Translations under genes and position numbers: made by a program
DNA from: Streptomyces antibioticus
Lineage (GTDB): Bacteria; Actinomycetota; Actinomycetes; Streptomycetales; Streptomycetaceae
Reading direction: 5' to 3'
DNA: 64,000 nucleotides
Assembly (NCBI RefSeq): GCF_001514065.1
Contig: NZ_KQ948423.1
Coordinates: forward strand, 434,001 to 498,000
The notes under the pieces: generated by a model
What the model was told of the DNA's origin: nothing
Databases searched by the model: none
What the model saw: only the letters and a program-made list of their open reading frames with translations
In this document: piece by piece, positions 25,482 to 34,086 of the stretch
How the letters are laid out: each line of letters begins with the position of its first letter
How positions within the stretch are numbered: position 1 is the stretch's first letter

Positions 25482-25898
25482 GTGACGACCGCTGGACCGC
25501 CCGTGAAGGGCCGTTCGACCCGGCAGCGGGCTGCCGTGGCGGCGGCCCTGGACGAGGTCGACGAGTTCCGCAGCGCGCAGGAGCTCCACGACATGCTCAA
25601 GCACAAGGGCGACTCGGTCGGCCTGACCACGGTCTACCGCACCCTCCAGTCCCTCGCCGACGCCGGTGAGGTCGACGTCCTGCGCACCTCCGACGGCGAG
25701 TCCGTCTACCGCCGCTGCTCCACCGGCGACCATCACCACCACCTCGTCTGCCGCATCTGCGGCAAGGCCGTGGAGGTCGAGGGACCGGCGGTGGAGAAGT
25801 GGGCCGAGGCCATCGCGGCGGAGCACGGCTATGTCAACGTGGCGCACACGGTGGAGATCTTCGGCACATGTGCCGACTGCGCCGCGGCGACCGGCTGA
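25482..25898 (+). CDS. zur: Zinc uptake regulator, Fur family
   Basis: 138 residues. Winged helix with SVGLTTVYRTLQSLADAGEVD, then a dimerisation domain with the His-rich DHHHHLVCRICGKAVEVEG. Two CxxC pairs, CRIC and CADC, form the structural zinc site. Represses zinc uptake and other zinc-responsive genes when zinc is bound. GTG start with GGAGG about six bases upstream. Its place right after znuB, and the Zur box before znuA, support Zur rather than Fur, PerR or Nur. It meets the convergent YcxB-like gene with a 3-base gap. Confidence 0.93.
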   Translation: MTTAGPPVKGRSTRQRAAVAAALDEVDEFRSAQELHDMLKHKGDSVGLTTVYRTLQSLADAGEVDVLRTSDGESVYRRCSTGDHHHHLVCRICGKAVEVEGPAVEKWAEAIAAEHGYVNVAHTVEIFGTCADCAAATG

Positions 25899-25901
25899 CG
25901 C

Positions 25902-26435
25902 TCAGACGCGGGTCAGGTTGCGGTCGAGGATCTCCCGCAGCCGGTCCACGTCGGCGGGGTTCGCCGCGCCCCGCTTGGGCAGCACCGTGAAGCAGGTGGC
26001 GTTCTTGTCGTCGCTGTACAGGACGAACAGCTCCTTGGTCTCCCGGTAGCGGGGCTGGGCCGCGAAGCCCACCGAGGTCGAGCTGTGCTCGGTGACCACC
26101 GTCAGGCCGGCGTCCGACACCGACGCCCGGAAGACACCGTTGCGCGTGGCGGCCTTGAGGACCTGCCTGGCCTGCAACCACGGCTGGGCCAGCAGCAGCG
26201 CCACGAACAGCGGCGCCCAGATCAGGAGGAACGTGTTGGAGTTCCCGCCGCCCACCGCAAGCCCGACCTCCAGGGCCCAGGCGAGCGCGATCAGCGGCAG
26301 CGCCACCTTCTGCAACCGCCCCGCCCGATTGAACCTCCTGCGCTCGCGCAGCGCCGTCGCGTAGTCCCCGACGACCGGCTGGTACGCCAGCTCGACCACG
26401 CCCTGTTCGGCGTCCCGCCCCATGTTCATGACCAT
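25902..26435 (-). CDS. YcxB-like membrane protein
   Basis: 177 residues with two membrane helices at about 45-60 and 67-85. A beta-rich C-terminal domain (VFRASVSDAGLTVVTEHSSTSVGFA, then RYRETKELFVLYSD) matches the YcxB-like family of unknown function. The start is uncertain: ATG codons at 26435, 26429 and 26423 are all possible and none has a clear ribosome-binding site. It follows the phosphatase gene on the same strand by 24 bp and may be co-transcribed or independent. Confidence 0.7.
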   Translation of the reverse strand: MVMNMGRDAEQGVVELAYQPVVGDYATALRERRRFNRAGRLQKVALPLIALAWALEVGLAVGGGNSNTFLLIWAPLFVALLLAQPWLQARQVLKAATRNGVFRASVSDAGLTVVTEHSSTSVGFAAQPRYRETKELFVLYSDDKNATCFTVLPKRGAANPADVDRLREILDRNLTRV

Positions 26436-26459
26436 GAGGCGGGATCGTACAACCGCTGA

Positions 26460-27803
26460 TCAGGCGCGGCCGAAGCACCTCTCCAGTTCGTCCAGGTCGT
26501 AGAACTTGCTGCCCTTGGCGAGGGGCACGCAGCCCGCCTTGAACGCGGTCTCCTTCTCGTTGTAGAGCATCCGCACCAGCCAGCGGTCGCCCTTGCGGAA
26601 GACGTCCCACTGGATGTTCGCGCCGAGCGGCGAGACCGAGGCACCCCGCCACGGGTTGGTGCCGTACGTGTACGGCCGCTGCTCGGTGACCGGGTCGGTG
26701 CTGCCCGGCAGGCCCATCAGCGCGGCCAGCGGGATGATCTCCTCGGCGTGGGAGAAGCGGAGTTCGGCGCCGAGCGTGCTGGTGCCCGCCTTCTTCGCCT
26801 CGACCTGCCGGAAGAAGTCGTCGAGCAGGACCTCGGCCATCTTGTACGTGATGTCGCTGTCCGCGAAGCCGGGACCCTTCTCGTAGAAGTCCTCGGCGTC
26901 GGAGAGGTAGCCGAACCAGGCGGCGTCGGTGGCGGAGAGGTAGCGCTGCATCCCCCAGCCCCTCCCGTCCGGGCTCTCCTCACTCATCGCCGGGGCGATG
27001 GCGTAGAGGTTGTAGACGGCCTCGGCGGCGGCGACCTGGTCGGCGGCGCTCAGCTGCCCGACGAAGGAGGCCGTGAAGAGGCGGCGCAGGACGCTGCGGG
27101 CGGCCTCGTGGGTGCGCGGCTGGTCGGTGATCGACTTCAGGGTGGCGGCGAGCCGCTGGTCGTGGTCGATGTAGTCGCGGTAGGCGGCGCCCCCGGCGGC
27201 CTTGTGGAAGTAGAGCAGGTCCTTGTCGGTGCGGGTCGCGCCGATCAGCGGCTTCAGGGCCGGGTCGGTCGCGGCGAGCTCACCGGCGTACTCGTTCGCG
27301 CTGTCGATGGCGCGGCCCTGCCCGGAACTGACGACGTCGATCTTCTCGCCGTCGGCGGCGATCCGCGCGAAGAGGGAGGGCAGCCGCTGCTGCATGCGCG
27401 CGGCGGTGTCCCGCATCTCCTGCCTGCCGCGCCCGCTGAGGTCGCCGTAGCCGACCTTCGCCATCGCGGCCTGGAGGGCGCGCACCCTGGGGCCGAACTC
27501 CTCACCCTTGCCGGTCAGTTGCCCCGCGGCCTCGGCCCTGTCCCACAGCGCGAGGATCAGGTCGCCGTCCTCGCTGTCGGAGGCGGCACGGGAGCCGTGC
27601 CGGGAGACGTTCTCCGTGAAGACCGGGGTGAAACCGGCGGGCGGGCGCTGGTAGGAGTGCGCGCTCTGCCGCGGGCTGTACGGGGCCTTGGTGCCGTAGC
27701 TCGTGGCGTGGGCGGGCCGGTGCGCGGCCTGCGCGGGCAGGGCCGCGACCAGCAGGGTGCCCAGGGCGAGGGCGGCGGGGAGGGCGCGATGCGTGACCTT
27801 CAT
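26460..27803 (-). CDS. Secreted histidine acid phosphatase, phytase/MINPP-like
   Basis: 447 residues with an N-terminal Sec signal peptide ending near AQAAHRPA. The branch 2 histidine phosphatase active site RHGSRAAS is near residue 70, with the second motif SHAEEIIP (the HAE triad of multiple-inositol-polyphosphate phosphatases) near residue 350. It probably releases phosphate from phytate or other phosphomonoesters outside the cell. Transcribed alone or with the YcxB-like gene downstream. I see no confident PHO box upstream. Confidence 0.85.
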   Translation of the reverse strand: MKVTHRALPAALALGTLLVAALPAQAAHRPAHATSYGTKAPYSPRQSAHSYQRPPAGFTPVFTENVSRHGSRAASDSEDGDLILALWDRAEAAGQLTGKGEEFGPRVRALQAAMAKVGYGDLSGRGRQEMRDTAARMQQRLPSLFARIAADGEKIDVVSSGQGRAIDSANEYAGELAATDPALKPLIGATRTDKDLLYFHKAAGGAAYRDYIDHDQRLAATLKSITDQPRTHEAARSVLRRLFTASFVGQLSAADQVAAAEAVYNLYAIAPAMSEESPDGRGWGMQRYLSATDAAWFGYLSDAEDFYEKGPGFADSDITYKMAEVLLDDFFRQVEAKKAGTSTLGAELRFSHAEEIIPLAALMGLPGSTDPVTEQRPYTYGTNPWRGASVSPLGANIQWDVFRKGDRWLVRMLYNEKETAFKAGCVPLAKGSKFYDLDELERCFGRA

Positions 27804-27863
27804 GGCCGGATCGTGCGCGAACCCGATGAACGCCGGGTAGCCACGACATGGCCACGCCTCCGC

Positions 27864-28703
27864 TCACGGAGCGGTCTGCCTGCCCTCCATCGCGAGCAGC
27901 TCCTCGTTGGGCAGGGCGCCGCCGAAGCGGCGGTCGCGGGAGGCGTACTCGACGCAGGCCCGCCACAGGTCGCGGCGGTCGAAGTCGGGCCACAGGACGT
28001 CCTGGAAGACCATCTCGGCGTACGCGCTCTGCCAGATCAGGTAGTTGGAGGTGCGCTGCTCGCCGCTGGGCCGCAGGAACAGGTCGACGTCCGGCATGTC
28101 CGGGTAGTAGAGGTACTTGGCGAGGGTCTTCTCATTGACCTTGGAGGGGTCGAGCCGGCCCGCCCTCACATCCTCCGCGAGCGCCTGCGCGGCGTCCGCG
28201 ATCTCGGCACGGCCGCCGTAGTTCATGCAGAAGTACAGCGTCAGCCTGTCGTTGTCCTTGGTCTGCTCCTGGGCGATCTGGAGCTCCTTGGCCACCGACT
28301 TCCACAGCTTGGGCATCCGGCCCACCCAGCGCACCCGGATCCCGAGCGCGTCGAGCTGGTCCCGCGTCTTGCGGATGAAGTCACGGTTGAAGTTCATGAG
28401 GAAGCGGACCTCGTCGGGCGAGCGCTTCCAGTTCTCGGTCGAGAACGCGTACAGCGAGATGGCCTCGACGCCCATCTCGACGGCGCCCTGGAGGACGTCG
28501 AGGACGCGCTCGGCGCCGACCTTGTGGCCCTCGGTGCGGGGCAGCCCGCGCTCCTTCGCCCAGCGGCCGTTGCCGTCCATGACGATCGCCACGTGGCTCG
28601 GGACGAGCTCGCCGGGGAGCTTCGGCGGGCGGGCGCCGGAGGGGTGCGGCTCGGGCGTCCTGTACTCGCGGCGCTGGCGCCCCAGGATCCCACGTACGAC
28701 CAT
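27864..28703 (-). CDS. uppS: Isoprenyl transferase (polyprenyl diphosphate synthase)
   Basis: 279 residues. A cis-prenyltransferase that condenses isopentenyl diphosphate with an allylic primer to make the undecaprenyl (or shorter) carrier lipid for peptidoglycan. The catalytic Asp is Asp43 in VMDGNGRWA; other family motifs are [22 protein letters not shown] and [19 protein letters not shown] near the C terminus. An extra 30-residue basic N terminus is typical of actinobacterial copies. It lies 21 bp downstream of recO on the same strand, a conserved pair. Confidence 0.94.
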   Translation of the reverse strand: MVVRGILGRQRREYRTPEPHPSGARPPKLPGELVPSHVAIVMDGNGRWAKERGLPRTEGHKVGAERVLDVLQGAVEMGVEAISLYAFSTENWKRSPDEVRFLMNFNRDFIRKTRDQLDALGIRVRWVGRMPKLWKSVAKELQIAQEQTKDNDRLTLYFCMNYGGRAEIADAAQALAEDVRAGRLDPSKVNEKTLAKYLYYPDMPDVDLFLRPSGEQRTSNYLIWQSAYAEMVFQDVLWPDFDRRDLWRACVEYASRDRRFGGALPNEELLAMEGRQTAP

Positions 28704-28724
28704 GTTGCTTCGTTCCTCTCCGGC

Positions 28725-29471
28725 TTACTTCTCGACGTAACGCAGCGAGCGCAGCCCGCGTTCCAGATGCCAGTGCAGGTAGGCGGAGACCAGCCCGCTG
28801 CCCTCCCGGACGTACCGCGGCTCGCACGCGTCCGCTGTCCCCCAGTCTCCCGTAAGCAGCGCGCCGAGGAGTTCCAGGGTCTGCGGAGAGGGTACGACGC
28901 TGCCGGGCACCCGGCAGTCCACGCAGACGGAGCCGCCGGCCCCGACGGAGAAGAACCGGTTCGGTCCGGGGAGCCCGCATTTCGCGCAGTCGCCGAAGCT
29001 GGGGGCGTAGCCGTTGACGGCGAGGGAGCGCAGCAGGAAGGCGTCGAGGACGAGATGCGGGGCGTGTTCGCCGTTGGCGAGGGTCCGCAGAGCCCCGACG
29101 AGCAGCAGGTACTGCTGCACGGCGGGCTCGCCCTCATGATCCGTGAACCGCTCGGCGGTCTCCAGCATCGCGGTGCCGGCGGTGTAACGGGCGTAGTCGG
29201 AGACGATCCCGCTGCCGTACGCCGCGATGGTCTCGCTCTGCGTGCAGAGCGGCAGCCCGCGCCCGATCAGCTCGCTCCCGCGCGCGAAGAACTGCACGTC
29301 GACATGGGAGAAGGGTTCGAGTCGCGCCCCGAACTTGGACTTGGTCCGCCGCACGCCGCGCGCGACGGCCCGCACCCGCCCGTGGCCCCGGGTGAGGAGG
29401 GTGATGATGCGGTCCGCTTCTCCGAGCTTCTGCGTCCGCAGGACGATGCCGTCGTCCCGGAAAAGGCTCAT
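28725..29471 (-). CDS. recO: DNA repair protein RecO
   Basis: 248 residues. N-terminal OB fold (LFRDDGIVLRTQKLGEADRIITLLTRGHGRVRAVARG), then an alpha-helical domain with a four-cysteine zinc site, CAKCGLP and CVDCRVP. RecO helps RecR load RecA on SSB-coated single strands in the RecFOR pathway. ATG at 29471. It heads the recO-uppS operon. Confidence 0.94.
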   Translation of the reverse strand: MSLFRDDGIVLRTQKLGEADRIITLLTRGHGRVRAVARGVRRTKSKFGARLEPFSHVDVQFFARGSELIGRGLPLCTQSETIAAYGSGIVSDYARYTAGTAMLETAERFTDHEGEPAVQQYLLLVGALRTLANGEHAPHLVLDAFLLRSLAVNGYAPSFGDCAKCGLPGPNRFFSVGAGGSVCVDCRVPGSVVPSPQTLELLGALLTGDWGTADACEPRYVREGSGLVSAYLHWHLERGLRSLRYVEK

Positions 29472-29527
29472 AGGGTCATTGTCCCGTACGCCGAGGGTTC
29501 AGCGGGCCCGGTCGGGCGGCAAGGCGG

Positions 29528-29758
29528 TCAGGGCACCTCACCCCGGCTGCGGGCGTTGGCGTGCGCGGTCTCCGCGTGCAGCCGCTCGGCCGGGGTCGCA
29601 TACCGTACGGCGTCGGGGGCGACGTCCCATTCCTTGCCGCCGCCGTAGGGTCTGAGCTGGAGGTAGGGGCCTTCGTGGCCCATGACGATGCCGAGCCGCC
29701 CGGTGCGGGTGTCCACGACGTGGCTGCCGACGGGGAGCCTCACCGCGGCACCGGACAC
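29528..29758 (-). CDS. Small conserved hypothetical protein
   Basis: About 76 residues from a GTG at 29758. The sequence VGSHVVDTRTGRLGIVMGHEGPYLQLRPYGGGKEWD looks like a small SH3-like beta barrel, followed by a helical tail. The in-frame upstream part is low-complexity Gly/Arg and unlikely to be protein, so I reject the longer start at 29902; no good ribosome-binding site supports either. No family name recognised; I recall similar short Streptomyces proteins next to recO. Confidence 0.5.
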   Translation of the reverse strand: MSGAAVRLPVGSHVVDTRTGRLGIVMGHEGPYLQLRPYGGGKEWDVAPDAVRYATPAERLHAETAHANARSRGEVP

Positions 29759-30062
29759 AGTGCGTCGCGCATCACACCCACCGGTTCGCCCCGGAGCTTC
29801 TCCGACGCCGCCCGCAGTTCCTTCACCGGCTCCCTCACTTCTCCGACGCGGCCCGCCGCACGACGTTCCTCCACGTCCTTCCCCGGCTCCCCCGGATTTC
29901 ACGCTTCCCCGCTCCGGGGCGAGCCGGTTTCCCTACACTCGGCAGGAGTCTGTGCGTCGCGGGTGACGGGACGGCGCCTTGGGCCGGGTGGGGCAAACCC
30001 CCGGGACGACAAGGCAGTTGGCCGGATGGGGCCGGGCGCGAAGATCCGCGAGGCTCATCGGC

Positions 30063-31535
30063 ATGAAGCAGCTGACCAAGACTCTCGTTCGGACCGCCGT
30101 CGCCTCCGGGATCGTCTTCGGGGCTCTCACGCCCCTCACCGCATCTGCCGCGCCCGCCCTGAAGTGGGGGAAGTGCGCGGGCGGCGGAGTCGATCCGCGC
30201 CAGCAGTGCGCCGTGCTCGACGTGCCCATGGACTACGCCGATCCCGGTGGTCCGCGTATCGAGATCGCCGTCTCGCGGATCGTGAGCGAGAAGCCCGCCG
30301 CCCGGCGTGGGGCGCTGTTCCTGATCCCTGGCGGGCCCGGTGGGTCCAGTCTCGATGACCCGTCCGGGAAAGGGCAGAAGCTGCCGCAGGAGGTACGGGA
30401 CACCTACGACCTGATCGGGTTCGCACCGCGTGGGCTCGCGCCCTCCACCTCCGTCGACTGCGGACTGGAGCGTGGCGACCTCTCACTGACCGCGTCGCGG
30501 CCCTGGCCCGCCGCGGACGGCTCCGTGGACGCGAACATGGCCACCGCCCGGCGGATGGCAGCGGCCTGCGAGCGCAACGGCGGTGAGCTGCTCAAGCATC
30601 TCAGCACCCGCAACGAGGCCCGCGACCTGGACCGGCTGCGGGCCGCGCTGGGCGAGCGGCGGATCTCCGCGTGGGGAGTGTCGTACGGGACGTACGTGGG
30701 CGCCGTCTACGCCGAGATGTTCCCGGGCCGCACCGACCGGTTCGTGCTGGACAGCAACGACGACCCCGATCCCACCCGGGTCGCCCGCGCCTGGCTCGCC
30801 GGGCACGAGCAGGGCGTCGAGGACACCTTCCCCGAGTTCGCCGAGTGGGCCTCCGCGCCCGGCAATCCGTACCGCGTCGCCGCGACGGCCGCCGAGGTGC
30901 GCCCCAGGTTCCTGGAGCTCGCCGCGCGCCTGGACCGCGAGCCCCTCCCGTGGCCCGGCGCCAACCCGGCCGAGCTGAACGGCAACATGCTGCGCCAGGC
31001 ACTGCTGAACAGCCTCTACGACCCCGACGACTTCCCCGCGCTCGCCCAGCTGATGCTGGCCGCCGAGAAGGGCACGGTGCCGCCCGCGCCGGCCTCGCCG
31101 CCCGACGCCGTCCTCCAGAACGTCTCCGCCGTGGGCGCCGGGACGCTCTGCAACGACGTGGCCTGGCCGACCTCAACGGCCGTGTACCAGAAGGGGGTCG
31201 AGGAGAGCCGGGCCGAGTTCCCGCTCACCGCCGGCATGCCCCGCAACGCGATGGTCTGCGCGGCCTGGCCCTACCCGCCCCAGGAGCCGCCGACGGTGAT
31301 CACCGACCGCGGCCCCTCCACCGTCCTCCTCGTGCAGAACGAACGGGACGTCGCCACCCCCGTGGGCGGCGCCCTGAAGCTCCGCAAGGCGCTCGGACGG
31401 CGGGCGGTCATGGTGACCGTGAACTCCACGGGCCATGACGCCTACCTCGACAACGGCAACGCCTGCGGGGACGCGGCGGTGACCCGCTTCCTGGCCACGG
31501 GCAAGCGCCCCGCCGCCGACCTCTACTGCCGCTGA
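30063..31535 (+). CDS. Secreted alpha/beta hydrolase, tripeptidyl-aminopeptidase type
   Basis: 490 residues with a signal peptide cleaved near ASAAPA (about residue 29). Oxyanion loop LIPGGPGGSS, nucleophile Ser in WGVSYGTYVGAVYA, acid Asp in NERDVATP, and catalytic His in NSTGHDAYLD near the C terminus. This arrangement matches the Streptomyces Tap/SlpD/SlpE group of exported exopeptidases (peptidase S33). ATG at 30063. It is convergent with the TIM-barrel protein gene and overlaps it by 13 bp. Substrate preference unknown. The 160-bp gap upstream has no other gene. Confidence 0.87.
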   Translation: MKQLTKTLVRTAVASGIVFGALTPLTASAAPALKWGKCAGGGVDPRQQCAVLDVPMDYADPGGPRIEIAVSRIVSEKPAARRGALFLIPGGPGGSSLDDPSGKGQKLPQEVRDTYDLIGFAPRGLAPSTSVDCGLERGDLSLTASRPWPAADGSVDANMATARRMAAACERNGGELLKHLSTRNEARDLDRLRAALGERRISAWGVSYGTYVGAVYAEMFPGRTDRFVLDSNDDPDPTRVARAWLAGHEQGVEDTFPEFAEWASAPGNPYRVAATAAEVRPRFLELAARLDREPLPWPGANPAELNGNMLRQALLNSLYDPDDFPALAQLMLAAEKGTVPPAPASPPDAVLQNVSAVGAGTLCNDVAWPTSTAVYQKGVEESRAEFPLTAGMPRNAMVCAAWPYPPQEPPTVITDRGPSTVLLVQNERDVATPVGGALKLRKALGRRAVMVTVNSTGHDAYLDNGNACGDAAVTRFLATGKRPAADLYCR

Positions 31536-32662
31536 CCCGCCCTCCCATAGGTGCGGGCCACCGCATGGAACGCCGCCTTCGGCTCCCAGTGCCAGGGCGA
31601 GTCCGGGTCGCCGGGGCGGTCCTGGATCGCCTTGGCGATGCCGTAGCTCGCCAGGTCGAGGTCGTGGCGCGGGTCGCCGGGGCGGTGCGGGGCGTCCGCG
31701 GTGAGGAACTCGAAGACCATCGCCGCGTAGAGGTTCATCGACGCGAAGACGTCCAGCAGGTCGGTGAGGTACGCGGCTTGGGTGCGCTCGCTGCGGACCG
31801 GGATCGGGTCCTTGATCTCCTCGGGCGTCTTGCGGTGGTCGACGATGTCCCAGCCCATGCCGCCCGCCTCAGGAGCGCCACGGTAGGCACAGGTGCCGAA
31901 CTCGGTGATGGCGAGGGGCTTGCCGTGGCGCAGGTACTGCCGCAACTCCCGCACGTGGTCCGAGCGTCGGGGGAAGTACGCGTAGTAGTCGACGCCCACG
32001 ATGTCGAAGAGGTCCCAGTCGACCTGGTCGATCTCCGGGGCGGAGGCATAGCTGAGGCGGCCGTGGAAGACCCTGCGGCCGAGCCGCGCCGCCTTCGCGG
32101 TGAAACGGGCCAGCCGACGCTGCACCGCGGCCCAGTCGAGGTTCCCCTGCTGGATGTTGGCGATGCGCTCGAACACGTCGTCCCCAGGGACGATCCCGGG
32201 CACGAACAGCCAGAACTCGCAGCCCACGCTGAGGTCGACGCTCGCCCCTTGCCGCCGCAGCCGTTCCGCGAACCGGCCCGTCTCCGCGAGGTGTTCGAGG
32301 ATGTCCCGCTCCGGGACGTCACCGAGGGTCGGCTGGAGCCATAGGTGCAGACCGAGTTCGGCGGCTTCGGCGGCGGTCGAGGTGAGGCGTTCGACGCCGT
32401 CGCCGGTGACGTCGACGGTGTTCGCGTGCAGGTCGTCGCGGACGGCGCGGAGGTCGCGCCGCATCCGGGCGGCGCTCCAGGCGGTGGCCGGCGTCTCCCC
32501 CGCGCCGACGGTGTAGACGACACCGCGGCGCTTCAGTCCCTCACGGGCTCGTCCCCTGTCGACCGCCGCGGCGGCCCCCGAGGGCAGCGCGGCCCCGATC
32601 GCCGCCGCCCCGGCCAGAAACCGCGCCCGGCTGATCCCCTCGGCCTTCCTGGTCATCTCCAT
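31523..32662 (-). CDS. Secreted TIM-barrel glycoside-hydrolase-like protein
   Basis: 379 residues. The N-terminal SRARFLAGAAAIGAAL followed by an Ala-rich stretch reads as a signal peptide, possibly Tat-like. The mature part has beta-barrel repeats with SVGCEFWLFVPG, FDIVGVDYYAYFP and LAITEFGTCAYRG; the two glutamates (CEF, TEF) are placed like an acid/base and nucleophile pair of clan A hydrolases. I recall close Streptomyces relatives being annotated as abortive phage infection protein; nothing in the sequence supports that name. ATG at 32662, no strong ribosome-binding site. Divergent from the beta-lactamase gene. Confidence 0.7.
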   Translation of the reverse strand: MEMTRKAEGISRARFLAGAAAIGAALPSGAAAAVDRGRAREGLKRRGVVYTVGAGETPATAWSAARMRRDLRAVRDDLHANTVDVTGDGVERLTSTAAEAAELGLHLWLQPTLGDVPERDILEHLAETGRFAERLRRQGASVDLSVGCEFWLFVPGIVPGDDVFERIANIQQGNLDWAAVQRRLARFTAKAARLGRRVFHGRLSYASAPEIDQVDWDLFDIVGVDYYAYFPRRSDHVRELRQYLRHGKPLAITEFGTCAYRGAPEAGGMGWDIVDHRKTPEEIKDPIPVRSERTQAAYLTDLLDVFASMNLYAAMVFEFLTADAPHRPGDPRHDLDLASYGIAKAIQDRPGDPDSPWHWEPKAAFHAVARTYGRAGQRQ

Positions 32663-32792
32663 ACGGCCACTGTGCCGAGCCCCCGCCCGCACCGCCGTCC
32701 CCCGAAGGTCTACGCCCTCGCAACCAAGGAATGACGTACGGCGTCGATCACTACGGAGATCGTCTGACGTCCACCGACCGAAGGAGAGCGCG

Positions 32793-33659
32793 ATCTTAGC
32801 CCGCCGAACCCTCCTGACCACAGCTGCCGCCGCCCTCATGACCAGCGCCCCCGCCCACGCCTCCACCCCCAAGGGCCTGCGCGAGCTGGAGGCCCGCCAT
32901 GGGGCCCGGCTCGGTGTGTTCGCCCGCAACATCGCCACCGGCCGGACCGTGCGCCACCGCGCCGCCGAACTCTTCCCGATGTGCTCGCTGTTCAAGACGC
33001 TCGCGTCCGCCGCCGTGCTGCGCGACCTCGACCGCGACGGGGAGTTCCTGTCCCGCCGTATCCACTACACGGACGCCGACCTGCCGAAGGAGGGCTCCGA
33101 CAAGACGCGGGAGCACGTCGCCGACGGCATGACGGTCGCCGAACTCGCCGAGGTGGCCATCACCTTCAGCGACAACGGCGCCGGCAACCTCCTGCTGCGC
33201 GAACTCGGCGGCCCCACCGCCGTCACCCGCTTCGCCCGCTCCCTCGGCGACCGGGTGACCCGCCTGGACCGCTGGGAGACGGAGCTCAACTCGGCCGAGC
33301 CCTGGCGGATCACGGACACGACGAGCCCGTACGCGATCGGCCGGACGTACGGCCGACTGGTCCTCGGCGATGCCCTCGACGGCCCCGACCGCGCCCTGCT
33401 CACGCACTGGCTGCGCAGCAACACCACGAGCGGCACCCGGCTGCGCGCCGGTCTGCCGACGGCCTGGACGGTCGCCGACAAGACGGGCGGCGGTTCCTAC
33501 GGCACCAACAACAACGTCGGCATCGCGTGGACCGAGGACGGCACCCCGCTCCTGCTGGCCGTGCTGTCGACCCTGCCCGAGCAGGACGCCGTGCGGGACG
33601 ACGTACTGATCCGCGACACGGCGGCCCTGCTGGCGGACGCCCTCACCGGTCCGGCCTGA
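32793..33659 (+). CDS. Class A beta-lactamase with Tat-type leader
   Basis: Serine beta-lactamase motifs are complete: SLFK (S70-x-x-K73), SDN (130 loop), WETELN carrying the Glu166 equivalent, and DKTGGG (KTG). It hydrolyses beta-lactams outside the membrane. The first ordinary start, ATG 32838, falls inside the export signal. In frame upstream lie LARRTLLTTAAAAL-type residues (a twin-arginine leader) and AAGGAG at 32781-32786, six bases before an ATC at 32793, which I take as a non-canonical start. The next codon is TTA, the rare bldA-dependent leucine codon. If a normal start is required, use 32838. Neighbours give no resistance operon context. Confidence 0.85.
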   Translation: MLARRTLLTTAAAALMTSAPAHASTPKGLRELEARHGARLGVFARNIATGRTVRHRAAELFPMCSLFKTLASAAVLRDLDRDGEFLSRRIHYTDADLPKEGSDKTREHVADGMTVAELAEVAITFSDNGAGNLLLRELGGPTAVTRFARSLGDRVTRLDRWETELNSAEPWRITDTTSPYAIGRTYGRLVLGDALDGPDRALLTHWLRSNTTSGTRLRAGLPTAWTVADKTGGGSYGTNNNVGIAWTEDGTPLLLAVLSTLPEQDAVRDDVLIRDTAALLADALTGPA

Positions 33660-34086
33660 ACCGCCGCACATAGCGCCGCTGCCACGGCGTCTCCACCGCA
33701 CCCCGGTGGTAGTGCGCGCGGACGTAGGCGACGGCCTCGCCGGGCGGTACGCCGTCCAGTACGGCCAGACACGCCAGCGCCGTCCCCGTACGCCCGCGCC
33801 CGCCCCCGCAGGCGACCTCGACACGCTCGCCCGCGGCCCGCTCCCACACCTCGGTGAGCGCGTCGCGGGCGTCCGCGCGATCGGCGGGCAGCCGGAAGTC
33901 GGGCCAGCGCAGCCAGCGCGACTCCCAGGAGACGGCCGGCGGTCGGTGGCCGAGGAGATACAGGCCGTACGAGGGGGTCGGCGCCCCCGGTGGGAGGGGG
34001 TGCCGCAGGCCCCGCCCCCGGACGAGCCGGCCGGACGGCAACCTCAGTACGCCGAGGTCGTCCCGGCCCCACTCAGCCTCGCTCAT
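33643..34086 (-). CDS. Protein-tyrosine/dual-specificity phosphatase-like protein
   Basis: 147 residues. The P-loop is CGGGRGR with Cys93 and Arg99, matching C-x5-R, followed by TGTALACLAVLDG as in cysteine-based phosphatases. A possible general-acid Asp lies in WPDFRLP (residues 61-67). The N-terminal part has the usual short beta-strands. Its 5' end overlaps the 3' end of the upstream TetR gene by 14 bp, so the two are probably co-transcribed. Substrate unknown. Convergent with the beta-lactamase gene and overlapping it by 17 bp. Confidence 0.75.
   Translation of the reverse strand: MSEAEWGRDDLGVLRLPSGRLVRGRGLRHPLPPGAPTPSYGLYLLGHRPPAVSWESRWLRWPDFRLPADRADARDALTEVWERAAGERVEVACGGGRGRTGTALACLAVLDGVPPGEAVAYVRAHYHRGAVETPWQRRYVRRFRPDR

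Noticed and set aside
26748-29648. 966-codon plus-strand frame
   Set aside because: Lies antisense to the phosphatase, uppS and recO genes, all of which have full catalytic signatures.
31523-32662. Phage abortive-infection gene
   Set aside because: The label is only recalled from database names; the protein has a signal peptide and a glycosidase-like barrel, not an Abi domain.
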